Positions 42,232 to 55,326 of a DNA stretch of 64,000 nt are shown piece by piece (positions within the stretch are counted from its first letter, which is position 1; the number at the start of each line of letters is the position of its first letter). The position numbers and the translations under genes were made by a program. The stretch is taken from NCBI GenBank assembly GCA_036365515.1, contig CM070876.1, forward strand, positions 92,439,800 through 92,503,799. The letters are read 5' to 3'. The notes under the pieces were generated by a model. That model saw only the letters and a list, made by a program, of their open reading frames with translations, was not told the DNA's origin and made no database searches. The stretch comes from Torymus aiolomorphi (lineage: Eukaryota > Arthropoda > Insecta > Hymenoptera > Torymidae).

Positions 42232-42480
42232 TGCAATTTGCCATTCATGACTTTCTTTTGAGTTTAACGCCTCCTCGAATGTACTAGGAGTATTCGCATC
42301 TACATAATTTACGTAAATAAAGTGTGAAACAGGATTTCCAAATCTATATACTGGACTTTTCTTTCTGTCAGATTTTCTCGGTACTTTTAGATCTTGTCTA
42401 TTAGTTTCGGATTCGTTACATTCAAAATTCTCACAATTTACATTGTTTGTTTGATTATTATTAACATCATCACTATATAT

Positions 42481-43480
42481 TTATTCTCCTCTACCAGACT
42501 CGAGAGTCGTAGTAGAAGAAGATTGATTATTTTCGTACCCTTCATTTTCTAAATTTACAATTTCATCATCAGATTTTTCTAAGCAAATTAATTCAATATT
42601 TTGTTCAAGGACGTCAACGTGTCTAGCATTAATTACTCTATTATTTACAAGAACTCTATAACCAATTTCGGTATATCGTACTAGTACGCCTAATTCTGCT
42701 TTATTATCCCATTTGCTTTGTCTTAACGCTTCTGGGACTCTTACAAAAACTCTACTACCGTAAATTTTTAAGTGTTGAACATTTGGCCTTTTGCCAAAGA
42801 ATATTTCATAAGGAGTCTTGTTTTCTTTTGTGTTAGTAATCGTTCTATTTTTTAAGTCAGCTACGGTTTTCATTACTTCCGGCCAGTATCTCCTATGTAT
42901 CCTAGCTTCTCTAATCAAACACCTACCTATGTCCATAGCTGACCTATTATATCTTTCCGCTACGCCATTTAATTCATGGGCGTAGGTGGACAAGGTTGTA
43001 ATTGAATCCCTTTGAATTTAATAAACTCATAAATATCTTTGTTTAAATATTCTTTTCCATTGTCACATTGTAACTATTTTACTCTTTTATTCAAAATGTT
43101 TTCAACTTGATTGACAAATTCTATAAAGCAACTTGTAGTTTCTGACTTGTTTTTAATACAAAAAATTCTAGTGCATTTACTGTAATCGTCTATGAATGTT
43201 AGAAAGTATTTTTCACCACCATAATCTATAGTGTTATGTGGTCCATTTAGATCGGTATGTATTAATTCCAAAATTTCACTAGTTTCTGATCTGTCATTTT
43301 TAAATGGTACATTTAACACTTTACTCTCAATGCAGTTTGCGCATTTCATATCAATATTTTCTATTTTACTTGGCAAGCCTATTGCTAATTTATCATTCAC
43401 TAATTTGTTTCGATATTGAAAATTGACGTGGCCTAATACCCTGTGCCATCTCTCTTTTTCATTTAATTTTACATATGTTC
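42481..43480 (-). pseudogene. Copia integrase
   Basis: The GAG-pre-integrase/HHCC part begins near 43450 (RWHRVLGHVNFQYRN) and includes CANCIESK. The catalytic core has LIHTDLNGPHNT and ITFIDDYSKCTRIF-type sequence (43074-43400). After a stop near 43074, CDNGKEYLN supplies the second Asp, and 42481-42993 brings HELNGVAERYNRS with the catalytic Glu and GKRPNVQHLKIYGSRVF. Several stops or frameshifts separate the segments. Confidence 0.9.
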
Positions 43481-45009
43481 AGTTATTTACATATGTTTCA
43501 TTTGGTATGCTTTTGTTTACAAGACTTTTCATAAAGTACAAATTTTCCTTTTTATATGCAATAGCTAATAACTTTCTATATTTATTATAAATTTTGGCAT
43601 TTTCATTTCTGGTTACTACTCTACAATTTTGAGTTATTTTAGATAAACTTAATAAATTTTGCTTAATTCCGTTTACATAGTATACATTATTTAAAACAAT
43701 ATTTGAAACATTATAATAATTTTTGAACTGTACTTCTATGTTGCGTACTTTCGTACCCTTTAAGATTTTTCCATCGGGTAATTTAACATTTATAGGTTCT
43801 TTCAAGTTTACATAATTATCAAAAAATTTATCATTTTGTACTATGTGATCAGTGCACCCACTGTCTAATAACCATAGTAGTTCGGTACAGTTTTGGTTAA
43901 ATTCGCATCCTGTTACCTGATTAATTTGCGGATTAACTACTTGTGTTACTCAAGCTTCAGCCGAGTCTGCTTCTGTAGCTGTTGCTGAGCGTTGTTCACT
44001 AGACGCTTCGCCTCTCTGTTGATTTGGATGTCTACCTACGCCTCGCCCTCTGCCAGATTGAGCGACTCTGCCTCGGCTGTTGCCTATCTATCCATAGTTT
44101 GGATGACCTCGTTGGGCACCTCTGCCCCTGTTGCCCTGTTGACCCTTTTGACTCCAACAGTTCTTTTGTCGGTGGCCAGTTTTTCCACAGAAAAAGCATT
44201 TCCCTTCGAACTTAGCTGTAAAAGTACTCATATTACCTTTTTTATCAAATTCATTTTTTGACATGTTCTTCTCTTTAATTTTAGATTTGACATAGTCTAC
44301 TGTTCTTTGTTGCTCCGGTTGACGTCTATGAAATCTCCAATGTAGCTGTAGCTTGGTGGTAATGCTCGAATTAAGTATCTCATCTTTTCGGCTTGTTCTA
44401 TATTTCCATCAGTTGCCTTGAACTCGTTCACTGCCTTTTCGAATTCCACAAGAAATTCATCTACTCGATCATAATTCTTGAGTTTGATTTCTTCCAGTTT
44501 TCCTCTACATATTATTTGTAATGACGTGGATTGCGTCAAATATATCTTGTCGAACTGAGTTCTCATCTCAGCAGTTGGGCAGTTTTTTACGTATTCTAAC
44601 TGCTTGTCTGTTATTGTACTCACTAAAATCGTTCTTACTTTTAAGTCCTTTTTCTTCCATTGTGCTTCGTCTTCGTCGTTATTTCTTAATCTGTCTGCAG
44701 AATCTTTACACTCTTTGTACTCCAGCAGCATCATCAATCTAATTTTCCAACTTGAGTAATTTTCTCCATCGAAAATTGGTATAACAATATTTCAATAATT
44801 TTATTTAACAGCACGACTTGTTTAATTCCTCGTACAAAACTTTTTCTAAATATATTTCTCAATTTAATATTCAGCACTATTTCTTTGTTATTTAACTTTT
44901 CTTCGTTTTCCATTGGCAACGTGTTTAAACTCGAAATTCGCCAGGTGCTCTGTACTGGTGCTCCGCCGCATGCTCCGACTGGGAATTCTAATCGGTCTGC
45001 ATCATTCAC
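43479..45009 (-). pseudogene. Copia gag, zinc knuckle and protease
   Basis: Gag starts near 45009 (NDADRLEFPVGACGG). The helical part at 44297-44737 has AQWKKKDLKVRTILVSTI and YLIRALPPSYSYIGDFI. A CCHC knuckle (CFFCGKTGHRQKNC) lies near 44180, then an Arg/Gly-rich stretch. The protease motif WLLDSGCTDH lies near 43860, followed by 43479-43805 (PINVKLPDGKILKG, NVYYVNGIKQNLLSLSKI). A frame change near 44735 splits gag. Confidence 0.9.
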
Positions 45010-45176
45010 TTTTCAACATTAATCTTTGATTCCTTTTGCATAAATCACTTCTTGACATCTTCAGTTTCTTGTTTTGACTTATAATTTTCTCGATTTTCCA
45101 CTTTTTAATTTTTAACACTTGTTTTCTCTACGCGACTCTAAAGTACACGTAAAAGAAAAAATACATTACCGGACAA

Positions 45177-45195
45177 CCACGAACTTCGGCTACCA
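45177..45195 (-). promoter_or_regulatory. Copia primer-binding site
   Basis: On the coding strand TGGTAGCCGAAGTTCGTGG starts right after the 5' LTR. The leading TGG pairs with a tRNA CCA end. I could not match it to a particular tRNA from memory. Confidence 0.6.
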
Positions 45196-45457
45196 TGTTG
45201 TAATGTTGAGGTATTGTGGATAATAAATAAGTGAATGTTAGACGGAGATAATTAATAAAGAAGTATAATAAGGATAAGTTGGATACATGTGCTCTACGTC
45301 TGCACTACATGACGGTCGATAAGGGAGAGAGATATTCTGTGCGCACGGTGCTTGCGCGCCTCGAGTAGGCCGCGCCTCCAAAGTACGAATAGCTGGCGCC
45401 ACTAGTATCATATATTAGCTGATTAGGTCTAGATATAATATTTACCATAATTCAACA
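45196..45457 (-). repeat. Copia 5' LTR
   Basis: The TGTTGTAATG...TTCAACA repeat matches 40428-40696. The AATAAATAAGTG and AATAATTAATAAAG stretches and a GC-rich middle are shared. Confidence 0.93.
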
Positions 45458-45664
45458 ACTTTGGATATTTTTTTTTATTGCGTTTAAATATTATTTATTT
45501 TATACGGTAAGGCAATGTAACCTGCAGAATTATTACTAATTTTTAATGAAAGTTAAGGGCAAAATCTGAATTTTCCAATTAAGGTGATTAAATAATAATT
45601 AGTACGAATAATAAGCATTCAAATTCTTAATTTATTGAAATTTGTAATGTAATTATACCATCAG

Positions 45665-47510
45665 GCGTAAAAAAAAATTATGTTCATGCAAATTTCGTAT
45701 AAAGTTTAGATTCACATGAACTTCATATGAAGTTGTCCAATGAGACTGAGCCAAACTTCCATTTTAACAGTTTTAATGAAGTTTATGAAAAGTTCATATA
45801 AAGTAAAGTTTATACAAAATTTATAGAAAGTTTATAAAAAGTTTGAAGTTATTACAACTGTATATGAAGTCCATACGAACTTCATGTCGCTCCCAGGTTC
45901 GTTGGTCGTCCTAACCTGACTGCTGGTCGATTCCTCGGCAACAGTCAGGATGACCAACCGAACTGGGAGAGAGTGAGAGCGAGAAGAGTAAAAGTGCGCG
46001 GGAGAGAAGGCGCGCCACTGTGTGAGAAAGCCTCGCACGTCATCTTCGAGGAGAACGAGCATATATGTTGAATTCTACAGAAAGTTATCCCTAACTGTGG
46101 TCGAAGAATCGTAAAAATTCAAAGTTGAAGCACACCTCCAACAATTGGTTTTTCCTATTCTGTAGCAAAAATAATGCACGAAAAGTGTGTTGAACCAAGG
46201 AAATAGGCATAGTGTTTTTCAGGAAGCTACATTGAAGTTTTCTTATGGAAATTTAACATGGAAAAAATGGACGAAAAGTGGTCATTGATTATTATATTAT
46301 CCAATAGAAAGCTATTTATTCGCTAGAAGCGGCAAAAAATTTTTTCACGAAAAAGCGATTGAAGTAGAAGAAAAGAGCTTTAATTTGAGACTAGAATCGT
46401 TAAAATCAGTTGACTATGTGCAAAGCTACGTGAATTTGAAAATGGCGAAAAATGCACAAAAATGAGCGACTTTTCCCAAATCCACGTAATTCTTAAAATT
46501 TTGGTAATTTTTTTTCATTTTTCGCCATTTTCAAATTCACGTAGCTATGCACATAGTCGACCGATTTTAATGATTCTAGTCTCAAATTAAAGCTCTTTTC
46601 TTCTACTTTAATCGCTTTTTCGTGAAAAATTCTTTTGCCGCTTCAATAGCTTGCTATTGGTTAATAATCAATGACCACTTTTCGTCCATTTTTTCCATGT
46701 TAAATTTCCATAAGAAAACTTCAATGTAGCTTCCTGAAAAATACTATGCCTATTTCCTTGGTTCAACACACTTTTCGTGCATTATTTTTGCTACAGAATA
46801 GGGAAAACCAATTGTTGGAGGTGTGCTTCAACTTTGAATTTTTACGATTTTTCGACCACAGTTAGGGATAACTTTCTGTAGAATTCGACATATACAAGCG
46901 CGCGCGTGCATGCGTGCGTGTGGTCGACTGTCTACAGCCCGTCCCCGCGTCAACGCCAGTGCCGAGTACAACTCGAAGATGGGATAGCAGAGACGACAAA
47001 GCGCTGTTCCTGGGCACTCGCCCTCGCCAGATAGCCTACGACTCAGCGTCGTCCACTTCGACGCACGCGCGCGCTTGTATATATGCTCGTTCTTTTCGAA
47101 GATGACGTGCGAGGTTCTTTCACACAGTCGCGCGCCTTCTCGCTGTCACGTTTCCAGCACGGAAGCGCTATCTCCCGCGCACTTTTACTCTTCTCGCTCT
47201 TACTCTCTCTCAGGTCGGTTGGTCGTCCTGACTGTTGCCGAGGAATCGACCAGCAGTCAGGTTAGGACGACCAATGAACCTGGGCGCGACATGAAGTTCG
47301 TATGGACTTCATATAAAGTTGTAATAACTTCAAACTTTTTATAAACTTTCTATAAACTTTGTATAAACTTTACTTTATATGAACTTTTCATAAACTTCAC
47401 TAAAGCTGTTAAAATGGAAGTTCGGCTCAATCTCATTGGACAACTTCATATGAAGTTCATATGAATCTGAACTTCTTATGAAGTTCGTATGAATATAATT
47501 TTTTTAACGC
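45665..47510. mobile_element. Long palindromic (foldback) DNA transposon
   Basis: Arms of ~800 bp: 45665-46460 and, inverted, 46510-47510. Both start GCGT(T)AAAAAAATTAT, and both carry repeated AAGTTCATATGAA and AAGTTTATA motifs, a GGTCGTCCTAACCTGACTGC block and AGAAAGTTATCCCTAACTGT. The apex is at ~46480. The right arm is longer only because of a nested insertion (46895-47077). The ORFs found in both arms mirror one another, which argues against coding. No target duplication was found. Confidence 0.8.
46895..47077. mobile_element. 183-bp inverted-repeat insertion in the palindrome's right arm
   Basis: Begins CAAGCGCGCGCGTGC and ends in its complement, flanked by TATA on both sides. The left arm of the host palindrome has the uninterrupted site (CATATATGCTCG, read inverted near 46060), giving a built-in empty-site comparison. 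GC-rich, non-coding. Confidence 0.75.
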
Positions 47511-47665
47511 GGGATAAATTACACTTCCTGTAAGAAAGTATTAGAATTAAAAAACAGAATTAAAAGCGTGGTTCCTATGTTCTCTTAGAGTAAAATAATT
47601 TTTCTCATGTAAAATCTCTTATAAAATCTATTATAAAATATACTTAATAAAAGTGGAATACATAC

Positions 47666-47955
47666 TTTGATTCTCCCTTCAAAGCTCTATTTATATCTTG
47701 GGATTTTTGAGTTGATAATTCTTCCTGAGTTTTTCGTTTTTTCATAGGCGTTTGTTCTAAATCTCTCTGCATTCGTTCTTCCTTAGAAAGTGCTTTAAAA
47801 TCAGCAGATAAGTTGAAAATGGGTCTCGCCCATTCATTAATCAATTTCCCAGCTCTTTCTTTATTTTCTTTTGATTCTTTCGGGTGTTTGTACAGATACA
47901 TTACAGCTTTTCCAATACCGGATTGTTTTAACGATGACTGATCAACTCGAGGAAA
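47666..47955 (-). CDS. Iws1: Iws1 exon (transcription elongation factor, TFIIS N-terminal domain)
   Basis: The minus strand has an acceptor (ATGTTTTAG) and an open exon of 290 bp. It encodes [40 protein letters not shown] and [16 protein letters not shown], and ends at a donor (AAA|GTATGT). This is the most conserved part of Iws1/Spn1, the second half of its TFIIS-N (LW) domain, which binds Spt6 and accompanies RNA polymerase II. The residues match the family closely, the splice sites are good and there are no lesions, so this is very likely a living host exon. The exons before and after it are not found in the window. Next to it are a 1.85-kb palindromic transposon (3' side) and unassigned DNA with a (CT)n run (5' side), so its introns are probably large and filled with transposons. 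Confidence 0.9.
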
Positions 47956-48640
47956 CTAAAACATATGCATTGTCAAAAATTTGACTATGGAATGACGGAA
48001 TATTTATTGTTTTCTTATTGTATAATACAAAAAGCATTGAAATATGGGAGTTCTGTTGAAGTAGCACATAATCAAACAGTAAGGCACTCAGAAAAAATCA
48101 TAACTCATAGGTCAAAGATTTTACATATTCTTTTTGACAGTGTGGTTATTTTTCCTTCAAAATATATTTTTATGGAGAAAAACTTGACTCAAGACTCCAA
48201 ACCATTTTTCTCAAAAATAAATTTTTTTATTCAAAAATAAAACTTTTAAACTATAAATGTCCCAAAATCCTAAGTTAGAGAAGTGGAGGGTTTGTGAGTA
48301 ATAAAATATAAAGCTAGAGCGGTGAGAGTCTGTGTTGAATAGGACACAAAGTGTCGGTTTGCGGTTCTGGGACGGTTACCACACTCAAGGCGGTCACCGC
48401 CCATCAAGCGGCTGGCCAAATAAACGGCCTCCTACACCTTCGCCTCGGCCGCCGCTATCCGCGCCTTTACTCTTTGCTTCTCTTCTTCCGCGGCGCGTAG
48501 CTCGAGCCACGCCTGCTCTGCCACCTCGTCCGCTCGGCATCGATCTGCCCGAATCACATAAGAGCATACACTAGTGGATGAAGTACAAAATACAGAAAAG
48601 TGTAGGCTCGCCGATGAGAGAAACGGCTAGCTTAGCGGGA
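47956..48640. other. Unassigned stretch upstream of the Iws1 exon
   Basis: AT-rich to ~48330, then a GC-rich block (48380-48560) with a proline/arginine-rich ORF on the plus strand (48332-48574) of no recognisable family. It may be intronic repeat DNA. Confidence 0.4.
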
Positions 48641-48643
48641 ACA

Positions 48644-49192
<549 letters not shown>

Positions 49193-49435
49193 GTCGCACT
49201 GTGTTCTATTTAAAAGATAAATGGAAAAAATAACATATCTCGCGATCGCCAACAGATAGAGAAATGAATCCAATGGCATTTAAAAGTTGAAGTAATGCGG
49301 AATAGAGGAAAATTATACCGATGCATCAAAAATAAATTTCCATTTTAAATTTACAAAGTTTAAACTTTTTGAAAAAAATGCTTTTCTCTCGTTTTGAACA
49401 TAGTTAATAATTTTTGTTTATTTAAGTGATCATGT

Positions 49436-50572
49436 CGTCCCCTGAGAGGAAGAACGTGCCAACTCGGCTCGGCGCGTAAGAACGTGCCAACTCGGCTTGG
49501 CGCGTAATAACGTGCCAACCCGGCTCGGCGCGTAATAACGTGCCAACTCAGCTCGGCGCGTAATAACGTGCCAACTCGGCCGAGAACGTAAGAACATGCC
49601 TACTCGCCAAACGTCGTTTAAAAATTTTGGAGTGGACTGCACTAAACTACTAATATATTTAGTAGACGAGTTTTGATCAACTAAACTCGATTTTTAAATC
49701 TATTTTATTGTATGACTGTATATACGTGTTGTGTTTACGTGTCAAAATTAGTATGGAATAATGTTTATTTTAGATTCAATAGGATCTACACACGGCGAAA
49801 AAATTTTATTTGAAAAAATATTAAAATTTTATTTTTGTGAAAAATATTTTTGTTACAACCTACATTACCGATACATAGTTCCATTTTGAAACTGCATTAG
49901 GAATAATTTTTTATATGAAAAAAAAAACGCGGAGACCGGGAATCGAACCCGGGCCCACGAATTCATGAACCGCAGTCTTATACACTACACCAGGCCGCAC
50001 TTTATATTGAGAGATACTTTGTCTCGGCTACATATGGTGCATCTTGATCAGTTGGTGACCGCGTGATTTTTTGTACTATCAAAAATTGTTATTCTTTTAT
50101 TTACTTTTGATATAATTTACCAATATAATTGATGAACATACACTAAATAATCTCTATAATATGAGTTTGTATGTAGGTTGTGACAAAAACATTTTTCATA
50201 AAAATAAAATTTTAATATTTTTACAAATAAAATTTTTTCGCCGTGTGTAGATCCTATTGAATCTAAAATAAACATTATTCCATACTAATTTTGACACGTA
50301 AACACAACACGTAAATACAGTTATACAATAAAATAGATCTAAAAATCGAGTCTAGCTGATCAAAACTCGTCTACTAAATATATTAGTAGTTTAGTACAGT
50401 CAACTCCAAAATTTTTAAATGACGTGTGGCGAGTTGGCATGTTCTTACGTTCTCGGCCGAGTTGGCACGTTATTACGCGCCGAGCCGAGTTGGCACGTTA
50501 TTACGCGTCGAGCCGAATTGGCACGTTCTTACGCGCCGAGCCGAGTTGGCACGTTCTTCCTCTCAGGCGACG
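49436..50572. mobile_element. Foldback (FB-like) element with 28-bp sub-repeats and a tRNA-like apex
   Basis: Termini CGTC(C/G)CCTGAGAGG are inverted at both ends, with ATGT duplicated on either side (49432-49435, 50573-50576). Each ~400-430-bp arm opens with 4-5 tandem 28-bp units (AACGTGCCAACTCGGCTCGG...) and continues into unique AT-rich sequence. Arms with internal tandem repeats are the hallmark of Foldback-type elements. The ~300-bp centre contains a tRNA-like sequence (49929-50000). Confidence 0.8.
49929..50000 (-). tRNA. tRNA-like sequence or tRNA pseudogene
   Basis: The minus strand reads GCGGCCTGGTGTAGTG (A-box-like) and later GGGTTCGATTCCCGG, a perfect B-box with paired T-arm. It ends TCTCCGC, which pairs with the first four bases. 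The anticodon stem is poorly paired and the acceptor stem has only four pairs, so a working tRNA is doubtful. Both RNA polymerase III promoter boxes are present. It sits at the centre of the foldback element. Confidence 0.5.
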
Positions 50573-50602
50573 ATGTTATCTTGTGCGATGTATCTCATGT
50601 AG

Positions 50603-51060
50603 ATTGTCCATAAATTTTCAGACCCCAATATATTAATAAAATTGTTTAAAAAGAATATGACGTACTGTAACGGCAACCGCGTCTGTGTGTGTGTGTATGT
50701 GCGCGAACACGGAGCTCGGATCGAGCTGATCTCCGACGCTCGGTATACACACAGGTAGTTGATCGAAAACAAACATACCGCGGCCTTGGAGAAGGCAAGA
50801 CCGATAATTGCGGCATGAGGATTCGCAAATAGAGTCGGGCTTGTCCTCGTATTTCTCCGGGGACTTGCTTGCGTGTGTGTGTGTGTAGTTGCTCGCACGT
50901 GTAGCTGTGCGAAAAGTACTGAGCGCAACTACGACACACAATGAGCCCCGAAATGAAAACTCGTGACAACCTTGCAGGAGGGGGAAGGAGAGCGAGAGAC
51001 AGAGCCCGGCAATATCGCTTCTGCCATAGCTGAGGCAGCTGCTCATCCCCCGTGCTCGAC
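50603..51060. other. Unassigned stretch
   Basis: Short AC/GT runs and overlapping ORFs of no recognisable family. Nothing else supported. Confidence 0.4.
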
Positions 51061-51833
51061 GACTTGGACAGAGAGAGAGAGAGATAGATAGATAGATACG
51101 ATTTATTTGCCTTCGCGGCAAAATAATTAATACAGAATTTATACAGTGTATAACTTAAAATAAAATACAGTAAAATAAGATATAATAAAAATATATAAAA
51201 ATAAAAGTAATACAACCTGATACAAATATATAAATTATACATAAAAATATGTTTGTCTACGAGGACCTTCAATTACGATAAAAAATAATAAAAAAGAACC
51301 ATATGATAAAATAAAAATAAAATACATAAAAATCATTAAAAATCACGAGGACCCTTCATTAAGACAAAATAAATAAATAAAACTAGAGAAAATATCACAG
51401 CTGGTACTATACGCTAAAAGGAAAATATTACAGTTATACATTAACCATTTCATAAAATATCACAGTAAGGTATCACAGCCGCTTAGTCAAAAAATCACAG
51501 ATCAAAGTTAATCCGCAGTCTAATACTAAACTAGATAAAGGTCCCCGCACTGGCAGCTCTAAGCATCCTTATAGAGAGGCTAGGCGTCGAGATCAAGCAT
51601 CTTGAATGATGAAAGTGATGGAAGGTAGCGCAGGGAGGGGGGGAGGGAGTTCCAAAAGCGGGCACCCTGAGCCAGAAACGCTCTATCACCCGTCTTATAG
51701 TTCAAGGCAGGGAAAGCAAGCTCCGGCTGCACTCCCCTGCTTGTTGGCCTAGGCTTGTGCACCGTAAAAAAGGCAGCCAAGTAACTGGGCTCACGCATCC
51801 GAATTATTTTATATAGTAGCAGGGCTGCGAAGA
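51061..51833 (-). pseudogene. 3' end of a non-LTR retrotransposon
   Basis: The minus strand encodes YKIIRMREPSYLAAFF, then NYKTGDRAFLAQGARFWNSL and a stop at 51580. The YK(I/L)...GDRAFLAQGARFWNSLP motif is the familiar C-terminal tail of reverse transcriptase ORFs of jockey/RTE/CR1-like elements. A ~500-bp AT-rich 3' untranslated region ends in a (TATC)n tail at 51083-51100. Upstream it is cut by the (GA)n run. Which clade is not decided. Confidence 0.65.
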
Positions 51834-52835
<1,002 letters not shown>

Positions 52836-53072
52836 TACATCACACAAGACAACGTGCTCACTTAAATAAAAAGAAAAAAAATGAATAACTATGTTCAAAA
52901 CAAGAACAAAGCATTTTTTTTTAAAGTTTAAACGTTGACCTCTGATTTCAAGACCAAAAATGTATTTTTGATGCATCGGGATAATTTTCCTCTATTCAGC
53001 ATTACACTTCAGCTTTGCGATCGCGAGATATGTTATTTTGTCCTTTCTTTTCAAATAGAACACAGTGCGTCG
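52836..53072 (-). repeat. Right arm of the ~240-bp inverted repeat pair
   Basis: Inverted match to 49193-49435 and 50573-50602, with the foldback insertion site intact (ACGTTGTCTTGTG when read inverted). The pair encloses 3.4 kb and may be the ends of a composite or decayed DNA transposon. Confidence 0.7.
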
Positions 53073-53690
53073 CTAACGAGGGCAGCTACCTCCCATAATT
53101 TAGCAGCGCTGACGTCGTGCCGATGGAGCGTGGTATTATTTAGGGTGAACTTTAGCTCCAGCAACTTTCCAACCCAGGTGGTTGAAATTCTTGATTTAGC
53201 TAGCAATGTCTAGATTTCGTTATGCTTAACTATAGTGATGATTTCGACCTTCATATCCTTATAGAACTGAAAGCATTCATAATAGTTCATAATATAGTTC
53301 ATACTAATCCAAAGAGAGGGCCAAAAATTATGAAAATTTCTATTTTTTCGAATTTTAAATTTTTTCAATAATTTCGAAACAATCAAAAATTCTTTTAGAC
53401 ACCTGTAATGAGTTTATAATTTTCAAACTTTTTTTATACAAATGTGCAATACTTTATAAATATTGTATATTTATGTAATAGGATTTTTCCCATTTATACT
53501 CCTATCTATTTTTCTTTTCTTGAATAGTTGATATTAATAGGTTTAGATACATTTAGTCACGTCGGGATCCAATAAAACACATAGTAGAAAGTCTAAAGAA
53601 TGATATTTTTTTGGTACAAACACGCCTTCACCGGCCAGTACAAGATATTCATCGTTTTAATTTAACATTAAATTATATTTATTCCCGTCT
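53073..53690. other. AT-rich non-coding stretch
   Basis: Nothing recognised. Confidence 0.5.
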
Positions 53691-53699
53691 CAACAAATA

Positions 53700-53910
53700 T
53701 GACCACTTTTTTCCCTAAAAAGCGGGACAAAAGTTATATTTGTTTCCCTCTTTCAACAAATTTAACGTTTGCGGGAAATATGACGATATTTCCCACAAAA
53801 AGAGGGAAATATGTCCATATTTCCCTCTTTCTGCCGGCCGCCGCCCATGTTTCCAAATACTCCCCATATTTCCGTCGGTCCCACTTTTTCCAAATAAAAA
53901 AGTGGCCACA
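53700..53910. mobile_element. MITE with GACCACTTTTTT ends
   Basis: ACCACTTTTTTCCCTAAAAA at the left is mirrored by TTTTTCCAAATAAAAAAGTGG at the right. The interior holds several AGGGAAATATG/CATATTTCCC pairs, so the whole 210 bp can fold. Non-coding. Confidence 0.6.
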
Positions 53911-53933
53911 GTTGAGATGGGAATAAAGTACTA

Positions 53934-54057
53934 TATGTAACTCGGGAGAAAAGTCGATGATTCCCTCCGGTGATCAGTGCCCTCGCTTCGCTTCGCTCGC
54001 TCGGGCTGTGAACTCACCCGCGGGAATCAAAAGCGACTTTTCTCCCTTGTTACATAA
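53934..54057. mobile_element. 124-bp foldback MITE
   Basis: TATGTAAC..GGGAGAAAAGTCG and GATTCCC at the left are inverted at the right (GGGAATC...CGACTTTTCTCCC..GTTACATA). The loop has TTCGCTTCGCTCGCTCGGGC. Confidence 0.7.
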
Positions 54058-55290
54058 TGTACTATAATTGAAACCTGCAAATCCTCAATATATCAAAAAA
54101 TCATTCTCAACCCTCCTTAGAGATATTTATAATACTTTTTTATAAGTAAAGTACTGATCTATTATATAAAAAACGTTTAAGTGGCTTTGCATAAAAATAA
54201 GAAAAAAAAATTATGGATATCGATATGAATATAATTTAATATTAAACTAGCTTTAAAACCTCACTCGCTAGCGCTTGCTCGGTATAATTAACCTTTTATT
54301 ACGAAAATACGATCGTGTTCATATTAATTTATTAATTAAAAATTCTATGAATTGTCGAACATTTGTTAGCAGCGTAAAGTTGTATTAATAGTTTATTTGT
54401 ATTAAATTTGTGTAAGGTTATATTTTTATAATGATTGGAAAAAGTAAAATTATTATGAGTCTAAAGACAGAAAATTAAAAAGAAAGTTTAATTGTAAAAG
54501 ATTTTTAGCAGTGTAAACCCTTTTAATATAAAAGTGAACTTATTTGTATTATTTTATTGTATAATAATTAACGCATTGTCGAATATTTGTCATTATTCAA
54601 AACGCACATGATTAGTGTAATGTATTCAAAGTTGTATTTTGTGTAGTTTGAGTTTAAATAACAAAAATTCTGTGTAAGTTTTAACACAAAGTTTGCGTAG
54701 TTTTAACACAGAATTTGTGTAAATTTAACACAAATATTTGCGTGTACTTGTATTTGCAGAATTTTTACACACAATTTGTGTAAATTATCGATTTTAACAA
54801 AAATTTTGTGTATTTTCAGCATACGAATACCAATTACATAAAATTTGTGTAGTTGGCTCCGTTTCTACACAAAATCTGTGTTAAAAATGGATTTCATTTT
54901 CAACTGTGTATGAAAATAATCAACTGAAACAATTTTTTTTAGTGAAGTTAAAGTATTATTTCACATTCAAAAGGCACCATTTTTTTTATTTAAAAACTTT
55001 AAAGTACAGTTCATGCATTTTGAAAAAAACATCAGTTGATTTAACGAGTTATTTCATAAGGCTATTTCCTTATGAAATAGCTTTAGAAATCATGACTCAT
55101 TATAAGTGAAAAATAAGCTTATTAGACCTATTAACTTAAAATAAAGTAAGGATTTTGCAATAATAATACTTTAGTAATAAATTCATAAAATTTATGAAAT
55201 TAAAACTGTTTTCACTTATTGCTTCCTCCTGGAGGAAGCATTGTAATAGTAAATTTGGGGTTTCGTGAAATCGTTTTGGAAATATGATTA
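54058..55290. repeat. AT-rich DNA with degenerate ACACAAA/TTTGTGT repeats
   Basis: Between about 54650 and 54890 the motif TTTAACACAAA...TTTGTGTA recurs roughly every 25-40 bp in both orientations. The rest is plain AT-rich DNA. No gene is seen. Confidence 0.5.
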
Positions 55291-55326
55291 GAGGTGTTAG
55301 AAATCCGTTTCACAGGATTTTATGAA

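Larger units (their letters stand above)
40428..45457 (-). mobile_element. Copia-type LTR retrotransposon
   Basis: A 5.0-kb element with LTRs at both ends and gag, protease, integrase, RT and RNase H in copia order on the minus strand. The possible 5-bp target duplication is ATTTT (40423-40427) against ACTTT (45458-45462), one mismatch. Close LTR similarity suggests fairly recent insertion, yet several frame breaks are already present. Confidence 0.93.
49193..50602 (+). repeat. Left arm of a ~240-bp inverted repeat pair, split by a foldback element
   Basis: 49193-49435 plus 50573-50602 match 52836-53072 inverted: GTCGCACTGTGTTCTATTT, the CGATGCATCAAAAATA block, and GTTTAAACTTT. The foldback element 49436-50572 interrupts only this arm. 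The matching arm shows the uninterrupted site. Confidence 0.75.

Noticed and set aside
45832..47344. Mirror ORFs in the two arms of the 45.7-47.5 kb palindrome
   Set aside because: Same repeat sequence read from both arms, with no conserved domain and frame breaks between arms.
49450..49600. Regular 28-bp repeats that look CRISPR-like
   Set aside because: The units are contiguous without unique spacers, lie in the arm of a foldback element and are mirrored in its other arm.
49929..50000. A functional tRNA gene with a defined anticodon
   Set aside because: The acceptor and anticodon stems pair poorly, and the anticodon cannot be assigned with confidence.
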